Under the pieces are notes generated by a model. The model was not told the origin of the DNA, did no database searches, and was given only the letters and a program-made list of their open reading frames with translations. The translations under genes were made by a program, and so were the position numbers. Below, in pieces: positions 17,164-27,718 of a stretch of DNA of 64,000 bases. The first letter of the stretch is position 1, and each line of letters begins with the position of its first letter. This DNA comes from Lysinibacillus fusiformis (GTDB taxonomy: Bacteria > Bacillota > Bacilli > Bacillales_A > Planococcaceae), in assembly GCA_030027265.1 (NCBI GenBank), contig JASENG010000001.1, forward strand, positions 310,001-374,000. The letters run 5' to 3'.

Positions 17164-18045
17164 ATGGAAAAGATATTAGTTTTCGGCGGGACGAGATTTT
17201 TTGGCAAGAAGCTAGTGGAAGCACTTGTAGCAAAAGGACATGATGTGACGATTGCGACTCGCGGGAAAACTCCCCATGGGTTCGGTGATAAAGTAGGTCA
17301 TTTGATTGTCGATCGTACAAATAAAGAAGACTTAGCCGCTGCTTTTGCTAATACACGATGGGATATTATTTACGATAATATTTGTTACTCGCCTAATGAT
17401 GCTTTGGCTGCATGTGAAATATTTGAAGGAAAAACAAAGAAGTATGTCTTTACTTCTACGATGTCAACTTATGATGATCTAGGAGCAAACCTTTCCGAAA
17501 AAGACTTTGATCCATATCATTACGGGATACGCTATGGAAGCACGCAGGACTTTTCGTATGGTGAAGGTAAACGTCAGGCCGAAGCAGTATTCTTCCAAAA
17601 GGCGGACTTCCCGGTTGTTGCAGTGCGTTTTCCAATTGTTCTTGGAGAAGATGATTATACAAGACGCTTGCATTTTCATGTTGAAAGAGTTGCAGAAGAA
17701 AAGGTTATCAGCTTTTTAAATATGGATGCACGCATGTCATATATTTTATCCGATGATGCGAGTAGGTTTTTGAAGTTTGCAGGTTTTTCAGAAATAACAG
17801 GACCATACAATGCAACTTCTTCGGGCACTTATTCATTAAAAGAATTAATGGGGATGATTGAAAAAGAGGTCGGCAAGAATGCAAAAATCGCCCTTGTGGG
17901 AGATGATGAAACAAGATCTCCGTTTGCGGTACCAAAAGATTGGTATATGTCTCAAGAAAAATCGATTCAGGCTGGATTTACATGTCAGCCATTGGAAGAT
18001 TGGCTGCCGGGGTTAATTAAAACATTAGCCCAGCAAGCAAAATAA
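17164..18045 (+). CDS. NAD-dependent epimerase/dehydratase family protein (extended SDR)
   Basis: A 293-residue Rossmann protein beginning KILVFGGTRFFGKKLVEAL, an atypical-SDR nucleotide motif (GGTRFFG). A YGEGK pentapeptide (Tyr-x3-Lys) near residue 137 supplies the catalytic pair, and a conserved VRFPIVLGEDDYTRRL follows. The last part resembles reductases acting on large or isoprenoid-type substrates rather than sugar nucleotide epimerases. It is 20 nt downstream of the DUF4097 gene with its own GGGGAG, so it may belong to the PadR operon. Substrate unknown. Confidence 0.82.
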   Translation: MEKILVFGGTRFFGKKLVEALVAKGHDVTIATRGKTPHGFGDKVGHLIVDRTNKEDLAAAFANTRWDIIYDNICYSPNDALAACEIFEGKTKKYVFTSTMSTYDDLGANLSEKDFDPYHYGIRYGSTQDFSYGEGKRQAEAVFFQKADFPVVAVRFPIVLGEDDYTRRLHFHVERVAEEKVISFLNMDARMSYILSDDASRFLKFAGFSEITGPYNATSSGTYSLKELMGMIEKEVGKNAKIALVGDDETRSPFAVPKDWYMSQEKSIQAGFTCQPLEDWLPGLIKTLAQQAK

Positions 18046-18057
18046 ATATTCCCTTCT

Positions 18058-18104
18058 AGCTGCTTTTGTAAAGTTCTCCTTTATTTAAAAGCAGCTTTTA
18101 ATTT
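18058..18104 (+). terminator. Terminator after the epimerase gene
   Basis: AGCTGCTTTT (18058-18067) pairs with AAAAGCAGCT (18087-18096), followed by TTTAATTT. Confidence 0.75.
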
Positions 18105-18384
18105 CCGCAAGTTTTCCATATCAAAATAAAATCACCTCTAAAATATGAACCAAAAGTCCCTTAAATAGTGCAGATTAAAATCGGGAAATTCAGGTTAATA
18201 CTTGTATAAGCTAAAATAGATTGTTTCTATCGAAAATAAAGTGGTAAAATAACATGGATTGACTGGTAATATTTTCTTTGGCAGTTAAGAAAGAAATTCT
18301 TGACGCCATATAATGCAATTACCGCTTATTGCTGAAGGCTTGGTGATAAGTGAATTTTCTAATTGACATCAGGGAGTGGGACGT
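18105..18384 (+). other. Upstream region of the ysoA-like gene, no ORF seen
   Basis: AT-rich non-coding DNA. A TATAAT hexamer lies near 18310, but a matching -35 at proper spacing is not clear. AGGGAG precedes the downstream TTG start. Confidence 0.45.
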
Positions 18385-19383
18385 TTGAAGAGAAAGCCGA
18401 AAAAATACACAACATTTGAGAATGTCGTAATATTTCCTGGTACAGTTGAAAAATTAATAGCTCGTGCCCATGAATACGTTGAAAACTACCAATATGATTT
18501 AGCAAATAACAGCTTTGAAGAAGCGTTAAAATATACAGAAGGCGATGAAGTAACCCTTAGTGTCTATGCTTACTCGTTATATGAAACAAAATCATTTGAA
18601 AAAGCTAAAGAAGTTTGTGAACAATTGTTAAGTATTGGTCCAACCATGTATTTAGAAGTAATGGAATTGTATTTAACGATTTGTATGCAGCTTAAACAAT
18701 ACAAACAAGTGGAAAGCATAATCACTTCATTATTAGAAGAAGGGGCTATTCCTCAGGAGCAGATCGATAAATTTGAACGACTTAAAGATATAAATGCGAA
18801 TATTGCGGACAATGCCAAAAAACAAGAAGATATCAGTACTAGCGTGAATGAAATCGATCAGGAAGTATTCCAGCTTGATCAATTTTTGTCTTTGCCGCCC
18901 AATAAACAACTAACCTTAGTCCATGAACTAACAACGATGAATATTCGTCCAATTATCCAGCATTTAAAGGCAATAGTTGAAAATGAAAATACACATCCAT
19001 TTATAAAAAGCATCGTACTGATTTTACTGGTCGAACAACAGGTGGACGTTAACCTGAAGATTCATAAATTTAATCAGGAAAAGTATGTGAATCCTTCCGT
19101 ATTGGTATTGCCAACGAAAATGCCTCAGTTTATTGCAGTTTCGAAAATTATTATTGAGAAATTAGAAAAAGAGCCATCTACTCTCGAAATGGTAGAATAC
19201 TTACTTTCTAAACATGCAATTGTCACTTATCCATTTGAATGGCTGCACTATGACACGGAAGATGTGGCGATGAGTTATATTGATTTGGTAAGGACAATGT
19301 TTGGCAGTGTCCATGAAATGGATTATGAACTGGTAGAATTTTTGCAGAATCTCGAAAAGTTAACAGAACTACAAGAAGTATGA
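18385..19383 (+). CDS. ysoA: TPR-repeat protein, YsoA-like
   Basis: A 332-residue soluble protein with tetratricopeptide-like helices in the first half (AHEYVENYQYDLANNSFEEAL, then YSLYETKSFEKAKEVCEQLL). B. subtilis places the TPR protein YsoA directly before tig, and the length and position match here. TTG 18385 follows AGGGAG by eight bases; GTG 18376 is too close to that site. Function is unknown in the family; a protein-binding role is implied by TPRs. It is followed by a promoter for tig. Confidence 0.78.
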   Translation: MKRKPKKYTTFENVVIFPGTVEKLIARAHEYVENYQYDLANNSFEEALKYTEGDEVTLSVYAYSLYETKSFEKAKEVCEQLLSIGPTMYLEVMELYLTICMQLKQYKQVESIITSLLEEGAIPQEQIDKFERLKDINANIADNAKKQEDISTSVNEIDQEVFQLDQFLSLPPNKQLTLVHELTTMNIRPIIQHLKAIVENENTHPFIKSIVLILLVEQQVDVNLKIHKFNQEKYVNPSVLVLPTKMPQFIAVSKIIIEKLEKEPSTLEMVEYLLSKHAIVTYPFEWLHYDTEDVAMSYIDLVRTMFGSVHEMDYELVEFLQNLEKLTELQEV

Positions 19384-19389
19384 AAAAAG

Positions 19390-19417
19390 TTGAAACTGCG
19401 AGTATCTATGTTATACT
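19390..19417 (+). promoter_or_regulatory. Sigma-A promoter of tig
   Basis: TTGAAA (19390-19395), 16-nt spacer, TATACT (19412-19417), with TG one base before the -10. It lies 72 nt upstream of the tig start. Flanking GTATCTA and TAGATAC (19402 and 19436 regions) form an inverted repeat around it. Confidence 0.7.
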
Positions 19418-19489
19418 AAAGTGGTTGTCAAAATCGTAGATACGAGTGGTTTGTCTAACAATTGTAAACTAATTTTGGAGGTATTATAT

Positions 19490-20782
19490 ATGTCAGCGAA
19501 ATGGGAAAAACAAGAAGGTAACATTGGTACATTAACAATCGAAGTACCAGCTGAAGAAGTAAACAAAGCAATCGATAAAGCTTTTGCTAAAGTAGTAAAA
19601 GAAATTAACGTGCCTGGATTCCGTAAAGGGAAAATGCCGCGTCCAATGTTCGAAAAACGCTTTGGTGTAGAAGCTCTATACCAAGATGCACTAGAAATTT
19701 TAGTTCCAGATGCATACTCAAATGCAATCGATGAAACTGGTATCACTCCTGTTGATTACCCAGAAATCGATGGAACTGAAAACTTCGCTAAAGGTGAAGC
19801 TTTCACATTCACTGCTAAAGTGACTGTTAAACCTGAACCAAAACTAGGCGACTACAAAGGCTTAGAAGTTAAAAAGTCTGAATCGGCAGTAACTGATGAA
19901 GAAGTAGAAGCTCAAATCCAAGAACAATTAGCTCGTAAAGCTGAATTAGAAATTAAAGAAGACGAAGCAATTGTTACTGGCGACACTGCTACAATCGATT
20001 TCGAAGGTTTCGTAGGTGAAGAAGCATTCGAAGGCGGTAAAGGTGAAGACTACCCATTGGAAATCGGTTCTGGATCTTTCATTCCAGGATTTGAAGAACA
20101 ATTAGTAGGCTTAAAAGCTGGCGAATCTAAAGACGTAGTTGTAACATTCCCAGAAGAATACCATGCTGCAGAATTAGCTGGTAAAGAAGCTACTTTCAAA
20201 GTAACTGTTAAAGAAGTTAAAACAAAAGTTCTTCCAGAATTAAACGACGAATTCGCAAAAGAAATCGACCCGGAAGTTGAATCTTTAGATGCATTGCGTG
20301 CGAAAATCAAAGAACAAACTACTGAGCAAAAGAAAGCGGATGCTGAAAGTGCATTACGTGATGAGTTAGTAGAAAAAGCTGCTGAAAATGCTGAGGTTGA
20401 GATTCCTGAAAGCATGACTCACAACGAAATTCACCGTATGATCGATGAATTCGGCCAACGCTTACAAATGCAAGGTATGACTTTAGATCTTTACTACCAA
20501 TTCTCTGGACAAGACGAGCATGCTTTACATGAACAAATGCGTCCGGAAGCTGAAAACCGCGTACGTGTTTCATTAGTATTAGAAGCAATCGCTAAAGCTG
20601 AAAACATCGAAGTAACTGAAGAAGATGTAAAAGCTGAATTAGAAAAAATGTCTGGTCAATTTGGCATGACAGCTGATCAAATCTTATCTGCATTAGGTGG
20701 AACTACTGAAATTTTAGAGAACGATATCCGTACTCAAAAAACTGTAGAATTCTTAGTTGAAAACGCAAAAATTACTGAATAA
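19490..20782 (+). CDS. tig: Trigger factor, ribosome-associated chaperone and prolyl isomerase
   Basis: Binds nascent chains at the ribosome exit. The 430 residues show the N-terminal ribosome-binding signature [16 protein letters not shown] (about residues 43-58), a central FKBP-type PPIase domain ([19 protein letters not shown] and [10 protein letters not shown]), and the helical C-terminal cradle. I start at ATG 19490, eight bases after GGAGG; an in-frame GTG at 19421 adds 23 residues that overlap the promoter region. Strong codon bias suggests high expression. A terminator follows. Confidence 0.97.
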   Translation: MSAKWEKQEGNIGTLTIEVPAEEVNKAIDKAFAKVVKEINVPGFRKGKMPRPMFEKRFGVEALYQDALEILVPDAYSNAIDETGITPVDYPEIDGTENFAKGEAFTFTAKVTVKPEPKLGDYKGLEVKKSESAVTDEEVEAQIQEQLARKAELEIKEDEAIVTGDTATIDFEGFVGEEAFEGGKGEDYPLEIGSGSFIPGFEEQLVGLKAGESKDVVVTFPEEYHAAELAGKEATFKVTVKEVKTKVLPELNDEFAKEIDPEVESLDALRAKIKEQTTEQKKADAESALRDELVEKAAENAEVEIPESMTHNEIHRMIDEFGQRLQMQGMTLDLYYQFSGQDEHALHEQMRPEAENRVRVSLVLEAIAKAENIEVTEEDVKAELEKMSGQFGMTADQILSALGGTTEILENDIRTQKTVEFLVENAKITE

Positions 20783-20853
20783 TTTTCTTTTTTCTAGTAC
20801 AATGTAATTGCTGGCGAAAATGTAAAATGTTAGTTTAATATTAGAAAATCATT

Positions 20854-20886
20854 AACAAGGTACGGCATATTACCGTACCTTGTTTT
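20854..20886 (+). terminator. Terminator after tig
   Basis: AACAAGGTACGG (20854-20865) pairs with CCGTACCTTGTT (20873-20884), followed by T. The remaining ~200 bases to clpX are AT-rich with no ORF. Confidence 0.85.
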
Positions 20887-21089
20887 CAAACCAGAACTTT
20901 CAGATATTTAATAATTTTTACATTAAAGCAATGGTTCTTAGTGGAGTTAATGAGTTTTTTCTGACATACTGGATTATACATAGACAAAAAATGCTTATAA
21001 TAAATCTAATTATGAGCTACACAAAACAACTTATTTGATAATGAGTACAGAATCTTGTAAGATTGTTGCTTGAATAGGGGTGAAGCACA

Positions 21090-22358
21090 TTGTTCAAATT
21101 TAATGATGAAAAAGGCAATTTAAAGTGCTCGTTCTGTGGAAAACCACAAGAACAAGTACGTAAACTAGTAGCTGGACCTGGCGTATACATTTGTGATGAA
21201 TGTATCGAGCTGTGTTCTGAAATCGTTGTAGAGGAACTAGGGGTCGAAGAAGAAATCGATTTTCAAGAAATCCCGAAACCAAAAGAAATATTATCGATTT
21301 TAGATGAATATGTTATTGGACAAGAGCGCGCCAAAAAAGCATTAGCTGTTGCAGTGTACAATCACTATAAACGTATTAATTCGAACAGTAAAATTGATGA
21401 TGTAGAATTATCAAAATCGAATATCGTTTTAATTGGACCAACTGGTAGTGGGAAAACACTCCTTGCTCAAACTTTAGCTCGAATTTTAAATGTGCCATTT
21501 GCTATTGCAGATGCGACTTCACTTACAGAAGCGGGTTATGTTGGGGAGGATGTTGAGAATATCCTTCTAAAATTAATACAAGCAGCTGATTATGATATCG
21601 AACGTGCAGAAAAAGGAATTATTTATATAGATGAGATCGACAAAGTAGCTCGCAAATCTGAAAATCCTTCTATTACACGTGATGTATCGGGCGAAGGAGT
21701 TCAACAAGCATTGCTTAAAATTCTTGAAGGTACTGTAGCAAGTGTTCCTCCGCAAGGCGGAAGAAAACACCCGCATCAAGAATTTTTACAAATAGATACA
21801 ACGAATATTCTATTTGTCGTTGGTGGAGCCTTTGACGGAATCGAACAAATCATTAAACGCCGTCAAGGCCGAAAAGTGATTGGCTTTGGTTCTGATCCAA
21901 AGAAAATGGAAGAGGACAAAGCATCCCTTCTTTCACAATTGATTCCGGAGGATTTACTGAAATTCGGTTTAATTCCTGAGTTTATCGGGCGTTTACCAGT
22001 TTTGGCGTCTCTAGAACAATTAGACGAAGAAGCACTAGTTCAAATTTTAACTGAACCTAAAAATGCCCTTATTAAGCAATATCAAAAAATGCTTGAGCTG
22101 GATAAAGTTCAATTAGAATTTAGTGATGAGGCACTGCAGGCAATTGCAAAAGAAGCAATTGAGCGTAAAACAGGTGCACGTGGCTTGCGTTCAATTATTG
22201 AATCAACAATGCTTGAAATGATGTTTGAGCTTCCATCTCGTGAAGACATTGTAAAATGTATTGTAACGAAGGAAACAATTACAGACAAAGCAACACCAAC
22301 ATTAATTCTTGCTGATGGCACAGAGTTAAAACCGAACGATAAAAAAACTTCAGCTTAA
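21090..22358 (+). CDS. clpX: ATP-dependent Clp protease, unfoldase subunit ClpX
   Basis: AAA+ unfoldase feeding substrates to ClpP. The 422 residues open with the zinc-binding domain (Cys13, Cys16, Cys35, Cys38), then Walker A GPTGSGKT (residues 116-123), Walker [10 protein letters not shown], the pore loop GYVGED and ClpP-docking IGF-type loop (VIGFGS). It starts at TTG 21090, seven bases after AGGGGTG. A strong terminator follows, and the usual next gene lonB of B. subtilis is absent. Confidence 0.97.
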   Translation: MFKFNDEKGNLKCSFCGKPQEQVRKLVAGPGVYICDECIELCSEIVVEELGVEEEIDFQEIPKPKEILSILDEYVIGQERAKKALAVAVYNHYKRINSNSKIDDVELSKSNIVLIGPTGSGKTLLAQTLARILNVPFAIADATSLTEAGYVGEDVENILLKLIQAADYDIERAEKGIIYIDEIDKVARKSENPSITRDVSGEGVQQALLKILEGTVASVPPQGGRKHPHQEFLQIDTTNILFVVGGAFDGIEQIIKRRQGRKVIGFGSDPKKMEEDKASLLSQLIPEDLLKFGLIPEFIGRLPVLASLEQLDEEALVQILTEPKNALIKQYQKMLELDKVQLEFSDEALQAIAKEAIERKTGARGLRSIIESTMLEMMFELPSREDIVKCIVTKETITDKATPTLILADGTELKPNDKKTSA

Positions 22359-22386
22359 GAAGCTTGAGTTCAGCATGGTATGATGG

Positions 22387-22440
22387 AGAGCTGACTTCGA
22401 ACTAGCGTTAGAGCGCTTGTCGTAAGTCAGCTCTTTCTAC
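22387..22440 (+). terminator. Terminator after clpX
   Basis: AGAGCTGACTT (22387-22397) pairs with AAGTCAGCTCT (22424-22434), with an inner AGCG/CGCT stem, followed by TTTCT. Confidence 0.82.
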
Positions 22441-22638
22441 CAAAATAAACTTTATACATATGGTGTCTAATCTGAGCATTTATTTACATAATAAGTAGTG
22501 GTTAGGATAAAATGAATAAATGGGACTGAGATTCTCATTGCAGAAATTTCTATGATTAGGTAAGTGAAAGTCTTAAGATTTTAGACATACTAACAGAGCG
22601 GGTTGTTTCGGAAAACGTGGATGGAGGTGAATACCCGC

Positions 22639-24957
22639 ATGAGTAAAACATTAAATAATATACCGCTTTTACCATTACGTGGTTTATTGGTTTACCCTTC
22701 AATGGTTTTACATATCGATGTAGGGAGAGCGCGTTCAGTAGCTGCTTTAGAGCATGCAATGTTAAATGATAATCAAATCTTCTTGGCGACTCAAAGAGAC
22801 TTGCGTGTTGAACAGCCAACAGAAGAAGAACTTTATGCTATTGGTACATTGGTAAATGTAAAACAAATGCTGAAACTTCCTAACGGTACTTTACGCATAC
22901 TAGTAGAGGGTATTAGCCGTGCAAAGTTCAGCAACTATGAAGAACAAAAAGACTTTACAACAGTTGATTTAGAAGTACATGAAGACGAAAAGGAAAAGGA
23001 TGCTGAAATCGAGGCATTGATGCGGACGCTTGTCAGCTATTTTGAAAAGTACGCTAAATCCTCAAACAAAATCACGTCTGAAACAATCGATTCTATTTTA
23101 GATATTGAAGAACCAGGCCGTCTCGCTGATATCGTTGCTTCTCATTTACCGTTTAAGGTTGCTGAAAAACAAGAAGTCCTTGGAATTTTTAACGTGAAAA
23201 AACGTTTAGACCATTTAATCATCAGGCTGCATGATGAACAAGAGGTATTAAATCTTGAGAAAAAGATTAATTCCAAAGTGAAACAAGCAATGGAACGTAC
23301 GCAAAAAGAATATTATTTGCGCGAGCAGATGAAAGCGATCCAGGCAGAGCTTGGTGACAGAGAAGGCAAGACAGGTGAAGTAGCGGAGCTCCGCAAGCGT
23401 GTTGAAAACGCTGGTATGCCTGAATCAACGCAAAAGGTTGCGATTAAAGAATTAGATCGCTACGAAAAGCTTCCTGCAGCAAGTGCGGAAAGCGGCGTTA
23501 TTCGTAATTATATTGAATGGCTTGTTACGATTCCATGGAAAGAAAGTACAGAAGATCGTTTAGATATCAAGCACGCAGAAGAAATCTTAAACCGAGATCA
23601 TGATGGCTTGGAAAAAGTGAAAGAGCGAATTTTGGAATATCTATCCGTTCGTCAACTGATGAATTCGGTTCGTGGTCCAATTTTATGTTTAGCTGGACCT
23701 CCAGGGGTAGGTAAAACTTCATTAGCCCGTTCTGTAGCAGAAAGCTTGAATCGTAATTTTGTACGCGCATCATTAGGCGGTGTACGAGATGAGTCGGAAA
23801 TTCGCGGCCATCGCCGTACTTATGTGGGAGCAATGCCTGGACGAATCATTCAAGGAATGAAAAAGGCAGGCACAGTCAATCCGGTATTTTTACTCGATGA
23901 AATCGACAAAATGTCAAATGACTTCCGGGGAGACCCTTCTGCCGCGATGCTAGAAGTATTAGATCCTGAACAAAATGGTACATTTAGCGATCATTACATT
24001 GAAGAACCGTATGATTTGTCTCAGGTTATGTTCATTGCAACAGCAAATGATTTAAGTACAATACCTGGACCGCTTCTTGACCGTATGGAAGTCATTTCGA
24101 TTGCTGGATATACAGAAATCGAAAAAACAATGATTACGAAAAATCATTTAATTCCTAAACAAATTAGCGAGAATGGTTTGAAAAAATCGCAGCTTGTTAT
24201 TAAAGATGAAGCGATAATAGATTTAATTCGTTACTATACTCGCGAAGCAGGTGTACGTAATCTTCAAAGACAGATTGCTGCACTTTGCCGTAAAGCTGCT
24301 AAAATCATCGTTTCTGGTGAGAAAAAGCGTGTAACAGTAAATTCCAAAGTATTAGAAGAAATGCTTGGTAAACACCGCTATCACTATGGTCAAGCGGAAG
24401 AGGAAAACCAGGTGGGCGTTGCGACTGGCCTAGCTTATACAACTGTTGGTGGAGATACGCTTCAAATAGAAGTTTCTTTAACGCCAGGTAAGGGTAAACT
24501 GATTCTAACTGGTAAACTTGGAGAAGTGATGAAGGAGTCTGCTCAAACTGCGCTATCCTATGTCCGTTCACTTTCCGAAAAACTTGATATTAATACGGAT
24601 TATTTTGATCAAAATGATATTCATATTCATGTTCCAGAAGGGGCGGTGCCAAAGGATGGTCCTTCTGCAGGGATTACAATGGCAACTGCATTAGTCTCAG
24701 CGATTTCCAATAAACCAATAAAACGTGAAGTAGGTATGACAGGTGAAATTACCCTGCGCGGTCGTGTACTTCCTATTGGTGGTTTGAAAGAGAAATCTTT
24801 AGGTGCCCACCGAGCAGGGTTAACAACCATCATTATTCCAAAGGATAATGAAAAAGATATTGATGATATTCCAGAGAGTATTCGTGAACAACTTACATTT
24901 AAACCTGTATCATCTGCAGAAGAAGTGCTGGAAATAGCACTTGTTGGAGGTTTTTAA
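22639..24957 (+). CDS. lon: ATP-dependent protease La (Lon)
   Basis: Degrades misfolded and regulatory proteins. The 772 residues comprise the N-terminal substrate domain (LPLLPLRG-type start), AAA+ module with Walker A GPPGVGKT and Walker B FLLDEIDKM, and the C-terminal Ser-Lys protease domain with PKDGPSAG (catalytic Ser) and a Lys in the KSLGAHRAGL segment. ATG 22639 is nine bases after GGAGGTGA; ATG 22603 upstream lacks such a site and lengthens the protein beyond the family. Three bases separate it from ysxC, so the two are co-transcribed. Confidence 0.97.
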   Translation: MSKTLNNIPLLPLRGLLVYPSMVLHIDVGRARSVAALEHAMLNDNQIFLATQRDLRVEQPTEEELYAIGTLVNVKQMLKLPNGTLRILVEGISRAKFSNYEEQKDFTTVDLEVHEDEKEKDAEIEALMRTLVSYFEKYAKSSNKITSETIDSILDIEEPGRLADIVASHLPFKVAEKQEVLGIFNVKKRLDHLIIRLHDEQEVLNLEKKINSKVKQAMERTQKEYYLREQMKAIQAELGDREGKTGEVAELRKRVENAGMPESTQKVAIKELDRYEKLPAASAESGVIRNYIEWLVTIPWKESTEDRLDIKHAEEILNRDHDGLEKVKERILEYLSVRQLMNSVRGPILCLAGPPGVGKTSLARSVAESLNRNFVRASLGGVRDESEIRGHRRTYVGAMPGRIIQGMKKAGTVNPVFLLDEIDKMSNDFRGDPSAAMLEVLDPEQNGTFSDHYIEEPYDLSQVMFIATANDLSTIPGPLLDRMEVISIAGYTEIEKTMITKNHLIPKQISENGLKKSQLVIKDEAIIDLIRYYTREAGVRNLQRQIAALCRKAAKIIVSGEKKRVTVNSKVLEEMLGKHRYHYGQAEEENQVGVATGLAYTTVGGDTLQIEVSLTPGKGKLILTGKLGEVMKESAQTALSYVRSLSEKLDINTDYFDQNDIHIHVPEGAVPKDGPSAGITMATALVSAISNKPIKREVGMTGEITLRGRVLPIGGLKEKSLGAHRAGLTTIIIPKDNEKDIDDIPESIREQLTFKPVSSAEEVLEIALVGGF

Positions 24958-24960
24958 ACA

Positions 24961-25542
24961 ATGAAAGTCCATAATGTAGAAATGGTCATCAGTGCCGTAA
25001 AGCCAGAACAGTATCCAGAAGATGGACTTCCTGAATTCGCTTTAGCTGGTCGATCAAATGTTGGTAAATCTTCATTTATCAATAAAATGATTGGAAGAAA
25101 AGCATTAGCTCGTATTTCGTCAAAGCCAGGAAAAACGCAGACATTAAACTTTTACAAAATTGAAGAGCAATTGTTCTTTGTAGACGTACCTGGCTATGGC
25201 TACGCAAAAGTTTCAAAAACTGAACGTGAAGCCTGGGGAAAAATGATTGAACGATATATAACAGCGCGTAGTGTATTGCGTGCTGTTGTATTAATCATTG
25301 ATTTACGTCATCCGCCGACTAACGATGACATAATGATGTATGATTTCTTGAAGTATTACAACATCCCTGCAATTGTTATTGCTACCAAAGCCGATAAAAT
25401 TAAAAAAGGCAAATGGGAACAGCATAAAAAAGTAGTTAGAGATGCATTGGAAATGGATAAAAACGATCCAATAATCGTTTTCTCATCGGAAACAGGCCTT
25501 GGTTTTGAACAAGCTTGGCAGGAAATTGAAAAACGAATGTAA
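24961..25542 (+). CDS. ysxC: Ribosome biogenesis GTPase YsxC/EngB
   Basis: GTPase needed for 50S maturation. The 193 residues hold G1 GRSNVGKS, G2/G3 with T-x-T switch ([10 protein letters not shown]) and DVPGYG, and G4 TKADK. It follows lon after three bases with GGAGG inside the end of lon. A long terminator follows, closing the lon-ysxC operon. Confidence 0.96.
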   Translation: MKVHNVEMVISAVKPEQYPEDGLPEFALAGRSNVGKSSFINKMIGRKALARISSKPGKTQTLNFYKIEEQLFFVDVPGYGYAKVSKTEREAWGKMIERYITARSVLRAVVLIIDLRHPPTNDDIMMYDFLKYYNIPAIVIATKADKIKKGKWEQHKKVVRDALEMDKNDPIIVFSSETGLGFEQAWQEIEKRM

Positions 25543-25554
25543 TGCTTACATACT

Positions 25555-25591
25555 AAAATGCACTAGTGATGCTTCGCTAGTGCATTTTGTC
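25555..25591 (+). terminator. Terminator after ysxC
   Basis: AAAATGCACTAG (25555-25566) pairs perfectly with CTAGTGCATTTT (25577-25588) around a ten-base loop; T-rich on both sides. Confidence 0.88.
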
Positions 25592-25884
25592 TCTTTAAAA
25601 AGAAATAAAATTCCAATTGTATGCGGACTGTGTACTTAGATTGCAATCGAACCATCATCTAATTTAGAGATTATTTTAATACTTCTAATTGGCCTTTTAT
25701 AGCGCATATCAGAAATATGCTTAGAAAAAACGCAAATTTCGTCAAATAGTAGTAAAATTCGTTATTTTTTCTCATACTGAACAAAATAACTTTATTTTTT
25801 CTGGTATTCTCAAAAACCAATATTCGAAATATCTGTATTTAAGCATCGTTATTGAAAGATGGTGCAAGATTTGTTACACTTACT
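25592..25884 (+). other. AT-rich region upstream of the hem operon, no ORF seen
   Basis: About 290 bases without a supported gene, between the ysxC terminator and the PerR-like operator. No RNA family recognised. Confidence 0.5.
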
Positions 25885-25899
25885 TTAGAATAATTCTAA
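25885..25899. promoter_or_regulatory. PerR-like operator upstream of hemA
   Basis: TTAGAATAATTCTAA is a perfect 7-1-7 inverted repeat matching the PerR consensus TTATAATNATTATAA at all but two symmetric positions. In B. subtilis the hemAXCDBL operon is a PerR target, so site, position and gene agree. A TTGTTA at 25871 could be the -35 of an overlapping promoter. Confidence 0.7.
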
Positions 25900-25942
25900 T
25901 TTAAAAATGATGAATAATTTCATAGCATGTTCACAAAAAAGG

Positions 25943-25971
25943 TGTGGATAACGCTTTCTTTATGTTAGAAT
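25943..25971 (+). promoter_or_regulatory. Candidate hemA promoter
   Basis: Extended -10 TG-T-TAGAAT (TAGAAT 25966-25971) with a weak -35 TGTGGA (25943-25948) at 17 nt. It lies 37 nt before the hemA start. Confidence 0.5.
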
Positions 25972-26008
25972 AGACTTTATGAAATAGATCGTGTGAGGTG
26001 TAAAGTTC

Positions 26009-27370
26009 ATGCATACACTTGTAGTAGGCTTGAATTATAGAACAGCGCCAGTCGAAATTCGCGAAAAATTGTCGTTTATTGAGAGTGAACTACCGAATGC
26101 GATGGCTGCATTAAAAAAAGAAAAAAGCATATTAGAAGACGTAATTGTTTCAACTTGTAACCGAACTGAGATTTATGCAGTTGTAGATCAACTGCATACA
26201 GGTCGTTATTATATTAAACAATTTTTAGCAAAATGGTTCGATATTTCAGTCGAGCAATTTGATGAGCATCTTTACATTCGTGAAGATGACGATTCACTGC
26301 ATCATCTTTTCCGTGTGACATCAGGAATTGACTCAATGGTGTTAGGTGAGACCCAAATTCTTGGACAAGTAAAGAAAAGCTTTTTGGAAGCACAAGAAGT
26401 CGGTACTACAGGTACAATCTATAATCAGCTGTTTAAACAAGCTGTCACATTTGCAAAACGTGCGCATAATGAAACAACGATAAATGAAAATGCAGTATCT
26501 GTTTCATATGCAGCGGTGGAACTTGCTAAAAAGATTTTTGGCTCATTAAAAAATAAGCATGTAGCTATTTTAGGTGCTGGTAAAATGGGTGAACTAGCGA
26601 TTCAAAATCTTTATGGCAATGGAGTAGGCAAAGTTACAGTTGTGAACCGTACGTTTGAAAAAGCAGAAAAACTTGCATCCAAATTTAATGGGGATGCAAA
26701 ATCAATGCAGGAATTGCAATGTATGTTATTAGAAGCTGATATTCTTATTACATCAACTGGTGCTACTGATTATGTGATCGATTATGAGCTAATGCAATTT
26801 GTTGAACGTTTACGTAAAGGTAAACCGTTATTCATGGTCGATATTGCGGTACCCCGTGATATAGATCCACGGGTAAGCGATTTACCGAATGTTTTCCTAT
26901 ATGATATAGATGACTTACAAGGAATTGTTGAAGCGAATTTAGCAGAACGTGAACAAGCAGCAAAAGAAATTACAGATATGATTGGACAAGAGGTACTTCA
27001 ATTCAAGGATTGGTTTGCAACTCTTGGTGTAGTTCCTGTTATTTCTGCATTGCGCAAAAAAGCTAATCGTATTCAACAAGAAACAATGTCAAGCATCGAG
27101 AATAAAATGCCGAATTTAACTGAGCGTGAAATCAAAATTTTAAATAAACATACGAAATCCATCATTAATCAATTATTGAAGGATCCAATTTTGCAAGCGA
27201 AGGAATTGGCAAATTCTCCAAAAGCAAATCTTCAGCTTCAATTATTCCAGCAAATTTTTGGGATAGAAGAAGATGTCGTTGAAGAAGTGAACGCACAACA
27301 AGAAAAAGAAAAAGCGTTTAATGAAAGTTCACAGAATAAAGCAATCTTAGATGGGAAATTGTCATTCTAA
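26009..27370 (+). CDS. hemA: Glutamyl-tRNA reductase
   Basis: First committed step of C5 tetrapyrrole synthesis: reduces glutamyl-tRNA to glutamate-1-semialdehyde with NADPH. The 453 residues begin [20 protein letters not shown]; catalytic Cys50 lies in VSTCNRTE. A Rossmann domain ([13 protein letters not shown]) and C-terminal dimerisation helix follow. GAGGTG precedes the ATG. It heads the hem operon below a PerR-like box; about 350 bases containing a hairpin separate it from hemX. Confidence 0.97.
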   Translation: MHTLVVGLNYRTAPVEIREKLSFIESELPNAMAALKKEKSILEDVIVSTCNRTEIYAVVDQLHTGRYYIKQFLAKWFDISVEQFDEHLYIREDDDSLHHLFRVTSGIDSMVLGETQILGQVKKSFLEAQEVGTTGTIYNQLFKQAVTFAKRAHNETTINENAVSVSYAAVELAKKIFGSLKNKHVAILGAGKMGELAIQNLYGNGVGKVTVVNRTFEKAEKLASKFNGDAKSMQELQCMLLEADILITSTGATDYVIDYELMQFVERLRKGKPLFMVDIAVPRDIDPRVSDLPNVFLYDIDDLQGIVEANLAEREQAAKEITDMIGQEVLQFKDWFATLGVVPVISALRKKANRIQQETMSSIENKMPNLTEREIKILNKHTKSIINQLLKDPILQAKELANSPKANLQLQLFQQIFGIEEDVVEEVNAQQEKEKAFNESSQNKAILDGKLSF

Positions 27371-27718
27371 CTTTATTCAACCTGGACGTGAAGCTTTGAT
27401 TTAAAATCAAATGTTTTTGTACAAGTCTCGAGTAAATTTTCACCAAAATAATGAGGCTAGTTTCAAATTAGTCGAGGCTAATAATGATTGTGAATTAGAG
27501 GCGTTTTCGTATCTGTATGTTAAACTAATAGATACGAGGACGCCTATTTCTATAATAGAGGAAATATTTAACATTTATATTTGCATGGTTGCAACTAGCT
27601 TTATCACTTGGAAGACTTAAATCCAATACTCATAAAATTTATACATAATTTTACGTAAAAATTGTAAAAAATGGTATTAGCTTCTTAAAAGTTGTAAATG
27701 ATGAAGAAGGGTAGCGAA
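27371..27718 (+). other. hemA-hemX intergenic region with long palindrome
   Basis: No convincing gene: a 69-codon ORF at 27411-27620 has no ribosome site and contains the palindrome. AGGCGT and TCGTATCT (27499-27514) pair with AGATACGA and ACGCCT (27530-27545), interrupted by a 2-nt internal loop. Between the arms TATG-T-TAAACT resembles an extended -10. This may be an attenuator or an internal promoter/operator. Confidence 0.55.

Noticed and set aside
27411-27620. 69-codon ORF between hemA and hemX
   Set aside because: No ribosome site, contains the long palindrome, and composition is that of non-coding DNA.
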